Both the position numbers and the translations under genes were made by a program. Source: Magnaporthiopsis rhizophila (Eukaryota; Ascomycota; Sordariomycetes; Magnaporthales; Magnaporthaceae). From it: 64,000 nt of DNA. The stretch is from positions 124,001 to 188,000 of the forward strand of contig PYSS01000022.1 of assembly GCA_003049465.1 (NCBI GenBank), written 5' to 3'. The notes below the pieces were generated by a model, which worked only from the letters and a program-made list of their open reading frames with translations, was not told where the DNA came from and did not search any database. Positions 23,751-34,140 of the stretch are shown one piece after another (position 1 is the first letter of the stretch; each line of letters begins with the position of its first letter).

Positions 23751-24718
23751 GNNNNNNNNNNNNNNNNNNNNNNNNNNNNNNNNNNNNNNNNNNNNNNNNN
23801 NNNNNNNNNNNNNNNGCGTGTGGGATAGAAAAAAACAAGGTGCACCGGAACAGAGCGGAAGCCGCGTTTGCAGATAATGGGAATAAGCGACAAAAAGAAA
23901 AGAAGCCCACTCACTGCAAAACGGTCAAGGATTCCGACAGGTCCAAGGGCACAACAGGGGCGGTGGCGGTCAGGCCCATCAGGCCCAGCTGCAGGAACGT
24001 GTTGTACTTGCTGATCGTTGTCGGCCTTACCTCTGCCGAGGGCAGCGAGAAATCCCAGTAGCGCATAAAGGTCTTTGGCGGCGGAAGCGAGACCCACCGG
24101 TAATAGATGGCCGTGATAGCGAGCCCGACGTCGCGACCGATTATCAGGGCGACGAGCCAGACTAGCAAGCGGCAACATGGTAACGTTGTTTGGATTGGCG
24201 TCAGCCACGAGATGCTCTGTGATCGTTATGCGAACGGAAAACAGGGGGGGGAAAACAAGGACAATTCGGGGCGGCCGAGGTGATCGACGAGGGGTCGGGC
24301 AGGGGTCCGAGCACACCATCTGCGCCGGGAGGCCACGGATTTGACACGGTTGGACAGGGCGTCGTCGGCGCTAGCGCAGATGGTCCGCCAAAGAACCCCT
24401 CTTGGTTCCTATCACATTCTGGGAAGCCCAAAGCACCGTCATTGGCGTTCAGGAATCAGACCGAAGATTCTCTGTGGCCGGGGGTTGGGTTGAGCCATCA
24501 ATATGACCTCGACAGGGGCGCGAGAACATGGAAGCAAAGGAACGACCGGGTGACAAAAAGAAAAAGAAAAAGAAAAAAAAAAAAAAGCAAGATAAGCGAG
24601 GAAGACACCAAGATGTGGGGCTTGCATGAACAGGTGTTGTTCATGTTTCACACAGGGCGTAATAAATACGAACGGATGTGAGATGTCATTATGAGGAGGA
24701 CGAACAGAGAAATGATAG

Positions 24719-24749
<31 letters not shown>

Positions 24750-24750
24750 N

Positions 24751-24782
<32 letters not shown>

Positions 24783-25595
24783 GAAGCGGCTCACGCGGCA
24801 GGGCGCCTTTGGCGGCAAGGCTGAGAGTCAGGACCAGCATCAGGGTCTTGTCGGCCATGGGATCGATGATGGTGCCGACGACGGTGCCCAGGTTCCAGCG
24901 GCGGGCGATCCAGCCGTCGAGCAGGTCGGACACGCCGGCGTATGCGAAGAGGCCGAGGGCGAGGGCGTGCTGGTCGTGCAGGATGGCGTAGCCGATGACG
25001 GGGGCGGCGACCAGGCGCGAGGCCGTGAGCATGTTGGGGATCGTGTAAATATTCTCCCGAGGGGTGGCGGCTTCCTGGCCAGGGCCTGGCCGCCGCTGAG
25101 GATGTGAAGAGGCTGAGGTCCCCGGGCCACCACCACCACCAACAGCCTCATCGCCTTTGCGAGGCGGTTGGTGCCCTGGCCTAGACTCTTTGCTAGTCAG
25201 CCAATAAAGTCATCATCGGACTTATGGTCTGATGTATATATCATATATCATAGAACGCGGGCTCATTGGGGCGCCACAGGAGGCTGAGTCTCTTGGTTGA
25301 CCCATGTGTAGCAAGGAGGAACAAGAAAAAGGAGGGAACATTACCCTCCAGAACGAGAACGCCAGGGGCCAGACAGCGAGAAGGAGCGACGGCCAAACAG
25401 CAAGGCCGGAAACCCCGCCGACGCTACCAATGACGACGACGGCGGCGGCAGCGGCGGCAGTGCAAGCCGTAGGATCGCCGAGGGCGGCCGCCGCCGCAAG
25501 GGCGTCACCACGGTCACCATCTGACACGTGATTGCTGCTGCGGTTGTTCCTCTGCCGCCCGCCAGCGCCGTGCGGGCGCAGAGTCTCTGGATCAT
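23426..25595 (-). CDS. CRD1: Cardiolipin synthase (CDP-diacylglycerol-phosphatidylglycerol transferase)
   Basis: Inner mitochondrial membrane enzyme that joins CDP-diacylglycerol and phosphatidylglycerol to make cardiolipin. Four exons on the minus strand, 25595-25345, 25192-24795, 24161-23915 and 23555-23426, give 341 residues with all phases matching. Exon 1 is an Arg/Ala/Leu-rich presequence with a likely cleavage site at RRSFS. Exon 2 carries ENIYTIPNMLTASRL and the full CDP-alcohol phosphotransferase motif, D173-x2-D-G-x2-A-R-x8-G-x3-D-x3-D198. Exons 3 and 4 hold the remaining helices (GRDVGLA, FLQLGLMG) and a basic tail. Oddities: intron 2 is 633 bp with a 58-base A/T homopolymer, and intron 3 is 359 bp with a poly-G run and a 64-base N gap. 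The start is the first ATG of the presequence exon. Confidence 0.93.
23722..23815. other. Poly-G run followed by a 64-base sequence gap
   Basis: G at 23722-23751, then N at 23752-23815, inside the last CRD1 intron. The gap does not touch coding sequence. Confidence 0.9.
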
Positions 25596-26200
25596 GGTCA
25601 CTGACGCCCTCTATCTTACCTACGAAAGCCAAGGTTGGGAGATGGGAGAGTTTGGAGGCAAGATAGTGAGTAAGATGGCTGGGAACGATAATTCGGGTGC
25701 TCCACTCCACTTCTTCCAGCTCAACAACCCAACTTGCGGAATCTCGTTCACCAATAAAAAGTTACGGGCTGGAACTGTGCGCCACAGAGCCCCACTCCCT
25801 CCCAGCTTACACTCCGGAATCCATTGATGATGTCGATAAACGACCAGACTGAGGAACACAGAATTCACGTCACCAGTGTCAAAACAGGGTCAGATCTATG
25901 ACTCTTGGTATTGGGATCCCTTGTCATGATGTAATAAAATATAGCCTAGTCGCTGAAAGCCAAACATCTTACTTTGCCTTTTTTTTTAATACATGAACCA
26001 TTGGAAGCCGAAAACGCTAAAACTACCTCTGGGTATTTCTTCCCCCAGGCCCAAAAGAGGCTGTATTGAAAACACCCTCCGCCACCTTGGCAACAAACCG
26101 ACCTCATGCCAAAGTCCAATAGTGTGTGAGTATGTGTGTCTGACAACAGGCCCAATGGCCCACTACTCCCATGCCAAATATTCCGCCGCTCTCCTTTTAA
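25596..26200. other. Promoter of CRD1 and 3' region of the WOPR gene
   Basis: About 600 bp between two genes that both lie on the minus strand. No additional gene is seen. Confidence 0.55.
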
Positions 26201-27394
26201 TTAGCTGGCATAACTGTTGCCCTGCGGTCCCAAAATACCCAGAAAAACGTCTTGTGGCATATCACCACGTTCTTGACCGTCGTTCTCGTGATGGGGGATG
26301 TTGGCAAACATGCCAAGAGCGTTATCGTAGTTATGGAAGGCAGCCGCCGCCGCCCCGTTGTGCGTCTCGTAGTGGCCGTTGGGCTGTTCATAATGCCCAT
26401 TAGGCGCTTCGTAATGTGTGCTGTCGGCTGCCTCGAAGTGACCATGTGCCGGCTCGTAGTGGCCGCTGGGCGCAAACGAGTGTCCCATCGCCATGACGGG
26501 CTGCATATGCGGTGGGAGCGTGTATGTGGCCTGATGTGGCGCTTGGGGGACCGGCGGAAAAGACGATCGGTACATGTCGTGTGGGATGATGGGGACGCCG
26601 CCCGGCAGAGACATTGACCTAGGTGCCGCTGTGGGTATGGGGAGGCCGGTGTGGGGGTGCAGGTAGTCGAAGCCAGGTTCGCTCTGGAACTGTGACATGA
26701 ACTTGGGGTCCGAGTCCGAGACGGGATTGCGGAAGTTTTGTTGGCTGAAGAGCGCCGCGCGGGGGACGAGGCGACTGAACCTGGGGTGATTTGAGGGTGA
26801 GGTGAGCTTGTTGGCAAGCACATCGTCGACCTTGTAGTACGAGACAAGGTGGTGGGGCACGCCCTGCCACTGGACGCTGATCGTCTTCTTGACCAGCCCG
26901 CCCTCCTTGAAAGGGTACGAGTCGATGAGCGACCCGATCAGGGATCGCTCCGACTCGGCTCGGCTCTGCTCGCCCTCCTCCAGACCTGCCGTCTGGGTGG
27001 TGGCCGCGCCCAGGGCTGCCGCTGCCCTTGCGCTCTCGGCCGTCTTTGAGGGCGTGTTCTTCTTCGGTTTTCGGGCTCGCTTCTTCTCTCCGGGCGGGAA
27101 CGGCCCTTCGAGTTCGCGGTAGATTAGGAAGTTGCCGAGTATTCGGCTAGGGCTCCAATTATAACCATCTGTCCACCTCTTGATACCCGAGGAGTGCTCT
27201 TCGTAGACAAAAACGGCACCGCTCCTGATCAGTGTCTCTCGCTCGCGATCGTGCGGCCGGCGTGGGACGTGGTACAGCGCGCCTTGTAGACAGGCCTCGA
27301 ACAGGATGAGGGCGTCCATCGTGGTGCCGACGAAGCCCTCGTACGTGACCGACAATGGCGGCGTGCCCCCGCCGGCCGTTGTTGGTGAGGCCAT
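26201..27394 (-). CDS. SGE1: WOPR-domain (Gti1/Pac2 family) transcription factor, SGE1/RYP1/WOR1 type
   Basis: Sequence-specific nuclear regulator. Homologues control morphological switching and virulence gene programmes (Wor1 in Candida, Ryp1 in Histoplasma, Sge1 in Fusarium). Single exon, 397 residues. WOPRa spans about residues 17-95 (GFVGTTMDALILFEACL, PRRPHDRERETLIRSG, IKRWTDGYNWSPSRILGNFL). WOPRb is about 150-192 (LIGSLIDSYPFKEGGLVKKT and GVPHHLVSYYKVDDV). The PRRPHDRER and SGIKRWTDG blocks fit the Gti1/Ryp1 branch rather than Pac2. A basic KKRARKPKK stretch after WOPRa could be a nuclear signal. The C-terminal third is low in complexity, with repeated HYE/GHYE units at about 313-350. 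The long intergenic space upstream suits a heavily regulated gene, and autoregulation is known for homologues. A second WOPR paralogue is not in this window. Confidence 0.9.
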   Translation of the reverse strand: MASPTTAGGGTPPLSVTYEGFVGTTMDALILFEACLQGALYHVPRRPHDRERETLIRSGAVFVYEEHSSGIKRWTDGYNWSPSRILGNFLIYRELEGPFPPGEKKRARKPKKNTPSKTAESARAAAALGAATTQTAGLEEGEQSRAESERSLIGSLIDSYPFKEGGLVKKTISVQWQGVPHHLVSYYKVDDVLANKLTSPSNHPRFSRLVPRAALFSQQNFRNPVSDSDPKFMSQFQSEPGFDYLHPHTGLPIPTAAPRSMSLPGGVPIIPHDMYRSSFPPVPQAPHQATYTLPPHMQPVMAMGHSFAPSGHYEPAHGHFEAADSTHYEAPNGHYEQPNGHYETHNGAAAAAFHNYDNALGMFANIPHHENDGQERGDMPQDVFLGILGPQGNSYAS

Positions 27395-28727
27395 GGCGAC
27401 CGGGACGAGTTAAAAAACCAGGCCTTGCTAGGCTGGGACGACGCGCTCGAGCAGGCCCAGAACACCCTCGGCGAAGAGGGTTAAGCTCAAAGAGTGCGGA
27501 CGGCGAGCGTTGGTGAAGTCAAAACTAGTTGCTCCTCAACGGCTGTTGATGATGCCGCCAGAAGTCTCCTGCGGCAGGCGAAAAGAAACCAAGATTGCAA
27601 GTTAGACGACAGAGTTCTTACTAAAAGAGAGTATGTGTTTGGAGAAGGAGTGTCGGGCGAAAAATAACGAGCGAGCCCGTAGGAGAAAGGAGTGCAAGAA
27701 GGGCGGAAGACAAGTCCCTACTAGTAGAAAAAAAAAAGAAAAAAAAAGGGGACGAACGAACCTGAAAGAAGGCTGAACTGCGGTTTGAGAGCCGGCGTCC
27801 AGGACTAGTGGGACAGCGCAGCCCTACGGCGGATTTATACGCCTGGCAGCTCCGGCAGACTGGCCGAGAATGACAGGCCGGAGCGAAGGCTTGGGTAAGT
27901 TTAGACGGTAGGTGGAGGAGGAAGGTTAAGGTTTGACGTGGGCGAGCGAAAGGTTTCGTGCTTTATACGGGGTGGGCGCTGCAAGCCTCAAAGAGGCACC
28001 CCCAAAAAACCGGCTCTCGGTCCACGCCAAAAAGAGGTACAGGGCCCAGGTTGAGCTCCTGCTTCGACACAGTTAGTAGCGGCGGGAACGAAGGGCGACC
28101 CGTCTGGAGCGGGCGAACTTCCGTATCAAGTAAGCGGGTGCTGCAAAAAATGGCTGGACTTGGGGCGGTCTGCACGCTGAGGCGATCGGCGCAGTGACAC
28201 GCAGGGTAGAACCGTGGCGTGGCCTCGATTTGGGGGGGCGTGGACTGCTGAGATACGAAGCTCTTCGGCCCAACTGGTTGAGGTGGGGAAGCGGCGCGTA
28301 AAAGAGGAAGCCACCGGTCCAACAGCCCAACAGCCAGTTATGCAGACAAAAAGCTTGCCACAGGTGCGGCTCAACCCATTCAATCTGCGGCTCTTGTGTC
28401 TGTCTATTCTGTGGTGGTGGAGTCGCCACTGATGCAAGAGGCCTGTGGTGGGGTGTTGGCGGTCGTCAGGGGACGTGACTGGCAGGGAAGGCCGATGATG
28501 CGAGGATATGGTGGGTGGGTATGGCGCAGGCGGCGGTAGCCAGGGCTCAAGAGACAAGGCGTCACGGCGATGACGGGTCTCGGGTGTTGACGACGTAATA
28601 CACGCCACGGACTGGAGAGAAGTGATAGAAGTAAAGCTGCGCGCCGAGGTAGTGTGCAGACGGAAACAGCTTCTGTGACAAATGCGCGATGACCTGTCGT
28701 TCTCTTTCTTCCCGTTTACCCCTCTTC

Positions 28728-28758
<31 letters not shown>

Positions 28759-29130
28759 TCTCTTTCTTCCTTTGCAGTCTGTGCTGCTGCTAGCTTGGGC
28801 AAGCAAGCAAGCTAAGGGGCTGCTAGCTCGCGGGCGTCGGCGGCGTGGTTGGCTGACTGGCGGGCGCGCTCGAGAACAGCTGATCTAATGTCTCTGTCGC
28901 TTCGTCTGCTAAGGCAGATGCGGATGGGTATTGCTGACGCGCTAGCTCCTTGTTCGGGCCGTGCTTAGGTTGGGGGTGATGGGAAGAGTAGAGGATGAAA
29001 ACTTGAGCGTGAGCGGATGTGGTGAGAAATACTCTGGGGTGTTGTTCGACTTATAACAGGCATGAACGGATGTGAATACTTGGTGAGGAAAGTGGTCCGT
29101 CCTGAAGCTCGTCGTTTGTGCTGCCCGGTC

Positions 29131-29132
<2 letters not shown>
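27395..29132. promoter_or_regulatory. Long upstream region of the WOPR gene
   Basis: About 1.7 kb without a supported gene. It carries CT microsatellites and short A/T runs, and likely contains the promoter and a long leader of the WOPR gene on the minus strand, as in homologous switch regulators. The right end merges into the 3' end of the CorA-like gene. Confidence 0.45.
28726..28764. repeat. CT-dinucleotide microsatellite
   Basis: About 39 bases of nearly perfect (CT)n with one G interruption, on the plus strand. Confidence 0.85.

Positions 29133-29179
<47 letters not shown>
29133..29179. repeat. Poly-T tract (47 T) at the 3' end of the CorA-like gene
   Basis: On the minus strand this reads as 47 consecutive A, directly after the last recognisable coding sequence of the CorA-like gene. 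Read through, it would encode poly-Lys, so the true sequence here may be collapsed or misassembled. Confidence 0.85.
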
Positions 29180-29180
<1 letters not shown>

Positions 29181-29258
29181 GGTTTTGGTAGACCGTCAGC
29201 ATGACTGATTTGGTAGCCTCTGAGACGAGGGTCTTGATGGCATTGGGCAGGAACTTAC

Positions 29259-32200
29259 ACATATACCCGATCTGCTCGTTGAGCGTCATCCAATCATTGT
29301 TGGTGCTAACCGCGTTGTTCATGCCGAAAAAGGCCGCAAAGAAGCCGAGGGGCAGCTGTTGGAAAGACGATGGAGGAGCCGTCAGTAAGAATTTGCGCCG
29401 CGCTTGTGGGAAATAATTCCAATGAGGAACGGGAGGGAACACCCACGAAAAAGATGGTCACAATGGTAAAGGCCACAATGGACCGCCCCTGCTTCACGCT
29501 CTCACTCGCCCTGGCAAGAGCAGCCTTGGCCTCGACTATACTCGCCTGCTGCTGCTTGAGCGTCAGCAGGCCCTCGAGCTGCCGGCACGTCCTGAGGGCC
29601 GAGTCCTCAAGGTCCTGGATCTCGGCTTGCCTGCTCTCGATGCTCTCCACCAGCATGTCGGCCTCCTGCAGCGTGTCGTCGAGCCACGAGCCGACTGCCC
29701 CGTTGCCGTTGCCGTTGCTGCTGCTGCTGCTGCTGCTGCTGCTCTCTCCAAACCTCGAGGTGGAGGAGGAGGTGGTGGTTGCGATGGTGGCGTTAGTCGT
29801 GGTTGTGGAGAGCGTGGGACGAGTTTGAGCTCGAGACCTTGCGTCCGTCTCCTCCCGGACCAGGTCCGCCAGGCTCCGAACCAGCGACTGCACCGCCTGC
29901 TCTCCGGGTCCGCGCCCGTGCCTGCCATCGTCGCTGGCGAGCTGATTCAGGTGTCGCCGAAAGTCCTTAACGGCCTGCCACTGCTGCCGGAACACGCGGT
30001 GCATGATCTTGAGCTCCTCGGCGATGTCGCGACCCTCGCGCAGCAACGTCCCCTCCGGGTTGATGTCGAGGTACCGCTGGCTCGTGTTCTTGCTCTCACG
30101 GTGCTGGTCTGACGAGGACGCCGGGCCCGGCCCCGACGGGAGGATGTTTCTCGAGTGGAGCGATGTGTTCCGCCAGAAGGTGTCGTACGCGATGGCGGTA
30201 AGTTCCGTCTTGCAAAAGCAGGGCGTTAGCTTTCATGTGTGTTTGTGCTGGCAATGCATTATAAAATGACGGAAAAGGGAGAGCACCCACGACGTGGCCA
30301 ATGGCGGAGCCAAAGATGTCGATGACCTCGGGTCTCTGATCCAGTGGCTTGGTCCGGTCGAAGAACACGCCCGAGCACTGGTCGATGATGATCAGCGCAA
30401 GGTGGTAAATGGAGCTGATGCTGCGGTTGTTTGCCAGCCGGTCCCTGAGGCACTTGTGCACTCCCGATGGGTCCGGCTTGTTTCTCCCCCACCGCCGAGG
30501 GAACGAGGTGATGATAGTGTCTAGGTCGGGTAGTGAGAAGGCCTTGTCAGCATCTTTGTATCTGTGTGGAGAAGAAACGGTCATCTTTCTTTGTTGCCCC
30601 TCATGATGGGACTTACGATCATCGAGCACCCAGAGCCACAACTGATCAACCATGACGACACGCGTGCTCCGGCTGTGGAGCGCACGTCCGGCCCTGGTCT
30701 CGCGGTAGACGACCTGGTCCCTGTCGCGCGCCGACGTGTCCTCGAGCGTGAGGAAGTAGTACTGGTCCAGCGTGCGCCGGATGTGCAGCGGTGCTTTCTC
30801 GTGCAGGTGCTTCTTGAGCAGCTGCTCGTCCATCTCGCTGTCCATGGCGTCGGCCACCCGTGCCAGCTGCAAGAGGTACTCGCCAAGCTTGGTCGGGTTG
30901 TAAACTTCTGCCGAGAATGCCCCGTCTTTGCTGTGCTTGGCGAGCCACGAATTGGTCTTGCCGGCTCTGACGCCGTTCTTTATGACGGCCACAAAGTCGG
31001 CGGCCGTCTTCTTCTTGTTCTTTTTCTTCTTAGCCGTGGGGATGCCGTGTGCGTTGTTGATGGCGTCGACCATCTTGGCCCGCCTGCCGTTGGTTTCCCA
31101 GTGGAGATACGGGACCTGGGCAGCGTCAGCGTGGTGCTTGCTCCTGCAAGGGATGGCTAGAGATTGCCTACAAACAGCGCCATGTTTTTCATGGCCTTTT
31201 GGCGAGTGCCAGAGGTGATGTGATCCGACGGCTTCTTCCCCTTTGTGTCTTGCATGGGCGGCCCAGCAGCCGCAGGTGGCCCTGATGGACAACAAAGGAT
31301 GCCCTGTTAGCAGACCCGGAGAGGCAACGACGGCGGCCCGAGGAAGACTTGGGCTTACCACGAGGGGTCAGGAAGAATCTGGATCGCATGTGTCTTGCAT
31401 GGATCGGAGCTTTGTCGCCACTCCCGTGGAGCTGCCCATGCCAGAACTCTCGGCAGAGAAGCCTTTCGGCCTGTGTCATTTCGGAGTGAGGCTTGACGTG
31501 TCTGTCGTGGATGACATCGTCCTCACCATAATATCTCGCCATGGCTTGCTGAAAAGCGTGCCAAGGCGGATTCTAACAGTTAGCGTCACGGCAAGAACGC
31601 ACTCCCCATCGACATCAGCCAAAAACGCACCTCGACCCAGCCCATATTATTGGTTGGGAAGTGGAACCAACGCAGGCAATTATCCTCGCGCTGGGTTAGC
31701 GGGTTTGCCTCGTTCTTCTCCAGCAGTTTGTGGGCGGCAATCTTCTGGTTAGGAAACTTGCTGCCACCGAACCAGGGATGATTCGAGTCACAGCCCTCCC
31801 AGCTGACCGCCTCGGAATGGGGCCGCATCTGGAAGTACATGGCGCCAGCCTTGAAGCCACAGTCGGGTCCCAGGAGTTCCCGGCCGTGGCCGCCTCCCGG
31901 TGGGACCCCTGGGGGCCCCTGGCCAGGGGAATCTGTTGCCGTGCCGTCTGCTTGCGGCCAACTCTGCACCCTTTGCAGAAGCGCAGTGTATCTTTCTCGT
32001 TCCTCCGGCGTTGTGTACTTCGCTACCACTTCATGGCGTTGTGGCAGGGTTTTGACGACCTCGCACCTCCATTCCCTTTGGGCCTTCCGCAGCGCCGCAA
32101 GCATCGGCTTCTTGTCTTCGTACGTCTCGAACCTTGCCCGGGTCTTTTCGATGCGTTCCTTCTCGTGCTCGACCCTTCTCCGGCCCTTTGCGTTCAGATT

Positions 32201-32473
32201 TGCCAAGAACTGAGCACGCTTGTCGACCCTGATGCTGAGGTAGGCATTGGCAATGTCTCCCTGGTAGATGATGCCGTCCATGAAGCGCCAGGGCTCCCTG
32301 CCGTACCCTTCAGGATCATGCTTTGCAGCCTCATTTGCATACTGAGTGTCAATGTGTCCAAAATCCAAAAGAGGGTCTGCGGCAGCTTGAGTGTTGTTCA
32401 CTCCGGTCGCTGGAGGAGGTGGTGGAACGGGGCTAAGGGGGATGCCTTGCGGACTCATGGCTGTATTTCGCAT
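29259..32473 (-). CDS. Divergent fungal CorA-like membrane protein (3' end unresolved)
   Basis: Large protein with a C-terminal CorA-like membrane domain, common in filamentous fungi and often fused to ankyrin repeats. Exons on the minus strand: 32473-31631, 31548-31359, 31281-31172, 31115-30617, 30520-30291, 30208-29447 and 29355-29259, about 910 residues so far. Family blocks are NNMGWVEQAMARYYGED, VPYLHWET, RRTLDQYYFLTLEDTSARD, VMVDQLWLWVLDD, TIITSFPRRWGRNKPDPSGVH and the helix VAFTIVTIFFLPLGFFAAFF ending in GMNN, the GMN-type pore motif. A Ser and Gly/Asn repeat from CAG-like codons lies before the helix. After YM the next intron has a GTAAGT donor, but the sequence then reaches a 47-base homopolymer and the second membrane helix is missing. 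Mg2+ transport is not shown for this subfamily. No ankyrin repeats are seen. Confidence 0.75.
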
Positions 32474-34140
32474 CGGCCAGGTTTCGGTGCGGTGGTAGGA
32501 GAACCTGGTAGACTAGAGAGCGAGGGCTGGCGGCCCTGGTCTTATGTTCCGCCATGTTGTGCGACCCAGAGTTCGGCAAGGCACGATGCAGGCATGAACG
32601 GTAGGCAGGCTGCGGTGGCGTCGATAAGCTGGACGAAAAGGGTGCATTGGGGCGGCGCTGAGTAAAAGGAGGGTGTGATGCTCGTCTTCACCCTACATTC
32701 CCGGAGCCTGACCTCGACGTCACTGATTCTTTCCAACTCCTCACGGCCCACTCCATGGCCTTTATTGAGCTTGCGATTCGGCCAACATCATCTTCGTCGC
32801 GTCATATCCAGGTCTTTCTTATGTCTGGGGGCTTTGTGAGATTCCGGGCGGCTCCATGGATGCTGAAGATTTCGGCCGGAGAATCCTGGTCCTGGCAGCG
32901 TGTCCTCAGCATTGATCTCTGCAGAGCCTGACCTCAATCGCTGCGGGAATTTGGGGACAGATGCCTTAAATGGCTAGCTTGAACCAGCCGCCGGTGATCT
33001 GTCAGCTGTGGTGGCGCCTCGGGCGCAAGCCAGTGCAACGCACCCTCGCAACATTTGGCCTTCACGATGGAGACTAAGGTATGTGGCCGTAGCGGCTCAC
33101 GAAAGAGCGTGAATTCATTGGCTGATGTGTGTCAACTCGGCCGAGTGGTTATATGGACAATGCGGGCCGACCAGGAGTCGCGAGAGCGAGAGTCGCCAGC
33201 AAACGTGCGGAGCTGGATCGAGTGATCGAGTCCTGGCGGGGGAAGCTGGCGGGTGCGGGCATGGCTGGGTGGGTGGGGCGCCCAGGCAGTCATCAATCGT
33301 CAATGGACCCTATCCATTTCTGCAGTTTTCATCTTTGCTCCGCTCTGTTACCAAAAAGCAGCCTGCTTACAAAAAGACAATCCCATACTTTGCTCCAGAT
33401 ATCCATGAGTGCCTGCGCAATGGAGAAAAGATTCCGACCTGCATTGAGAAACAGCAGCGATGGCGCCCGAGGGGAAATTGCCACCACCCTTTTCGGCAGG
33501 ATTTGCCCCATCTGCGGCTGAGCTCGGCCGACGCCACGCCACCACCCCCAGACCTGGTCCTCAATGCTGTTGGATCGACGGCAGCCAGCTTTATTGGCTT
33601 GGCCTTGTCACCCGCCAAGCGACCAAAGCTGCAGCTCAGCTACGAGGTTGGGCCTAACACCATGCACCGCAGGCCTGGACGAGTCGGCGGGAGGCGCTAC
33701 CAGTCTGTGCCCAGGCGCAAAGCCGGGGCCGTTTCATCATCATGCCTCGCGATCCCCTGCTGGCTCCAATCTCCCCCCACCTTGGCACAGTCCGTCGTTG
33801 GAGAGGCTTGCTTGCTGTTCCTGTCCTTTTCGTTCTCTTTTTTTTTCCCTTTCTTCCTTCCCTCGTTCATCCGTCCCTACGTGCGTCGACCGAGTGTATT
33901 ATCTCGAGTGGCCGGCGACCAACGGCTCCGTGACAGCGCCCTTCTCGATTCCGACTGCACGAGCATTTTTGGCCACCCGGACTCCTGACCGACCGCCGCG
34001 CAATCTCCAATCTAAATTCCCGATCCAAATCGCGGTGGGTGGAGCGTCGGGAATCGATCCAAGGTTCGGACGAGGGACAGGAGGAGTCGGGCGCACGGAT
34101 TTTTCCTTCTTGACGGGTCTCCCTGGGTTGCACTCCAACG
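32474..34140. other. Divergent intergenic region between the CorA-like gene and the yapsin
   Basis: About 1.7 kb holding both promoters. Open frames in the range 33125-34000 lack domain similarity. A GGCCGAGTGGTTA string at 33140-33152 resembles a tRNA A box, but no complete tRNA folds here. Confidence 0.5.

Noticed and set aside
30522..30616. Joining the CorA-like exons at the acceptor just before a TACAAAGATGC segment
   Set aside because: That choice breaks the reading frame. The acceptor at 30521 keeps phase and restores the family sequence LDD-TIITSFPRRWG.
33125..33250. tRNA-like A box GGCCGAGTGGTTA
   Set aside because: No matching B box, acceptor stem or anticodon arm can be folded at the right distance.
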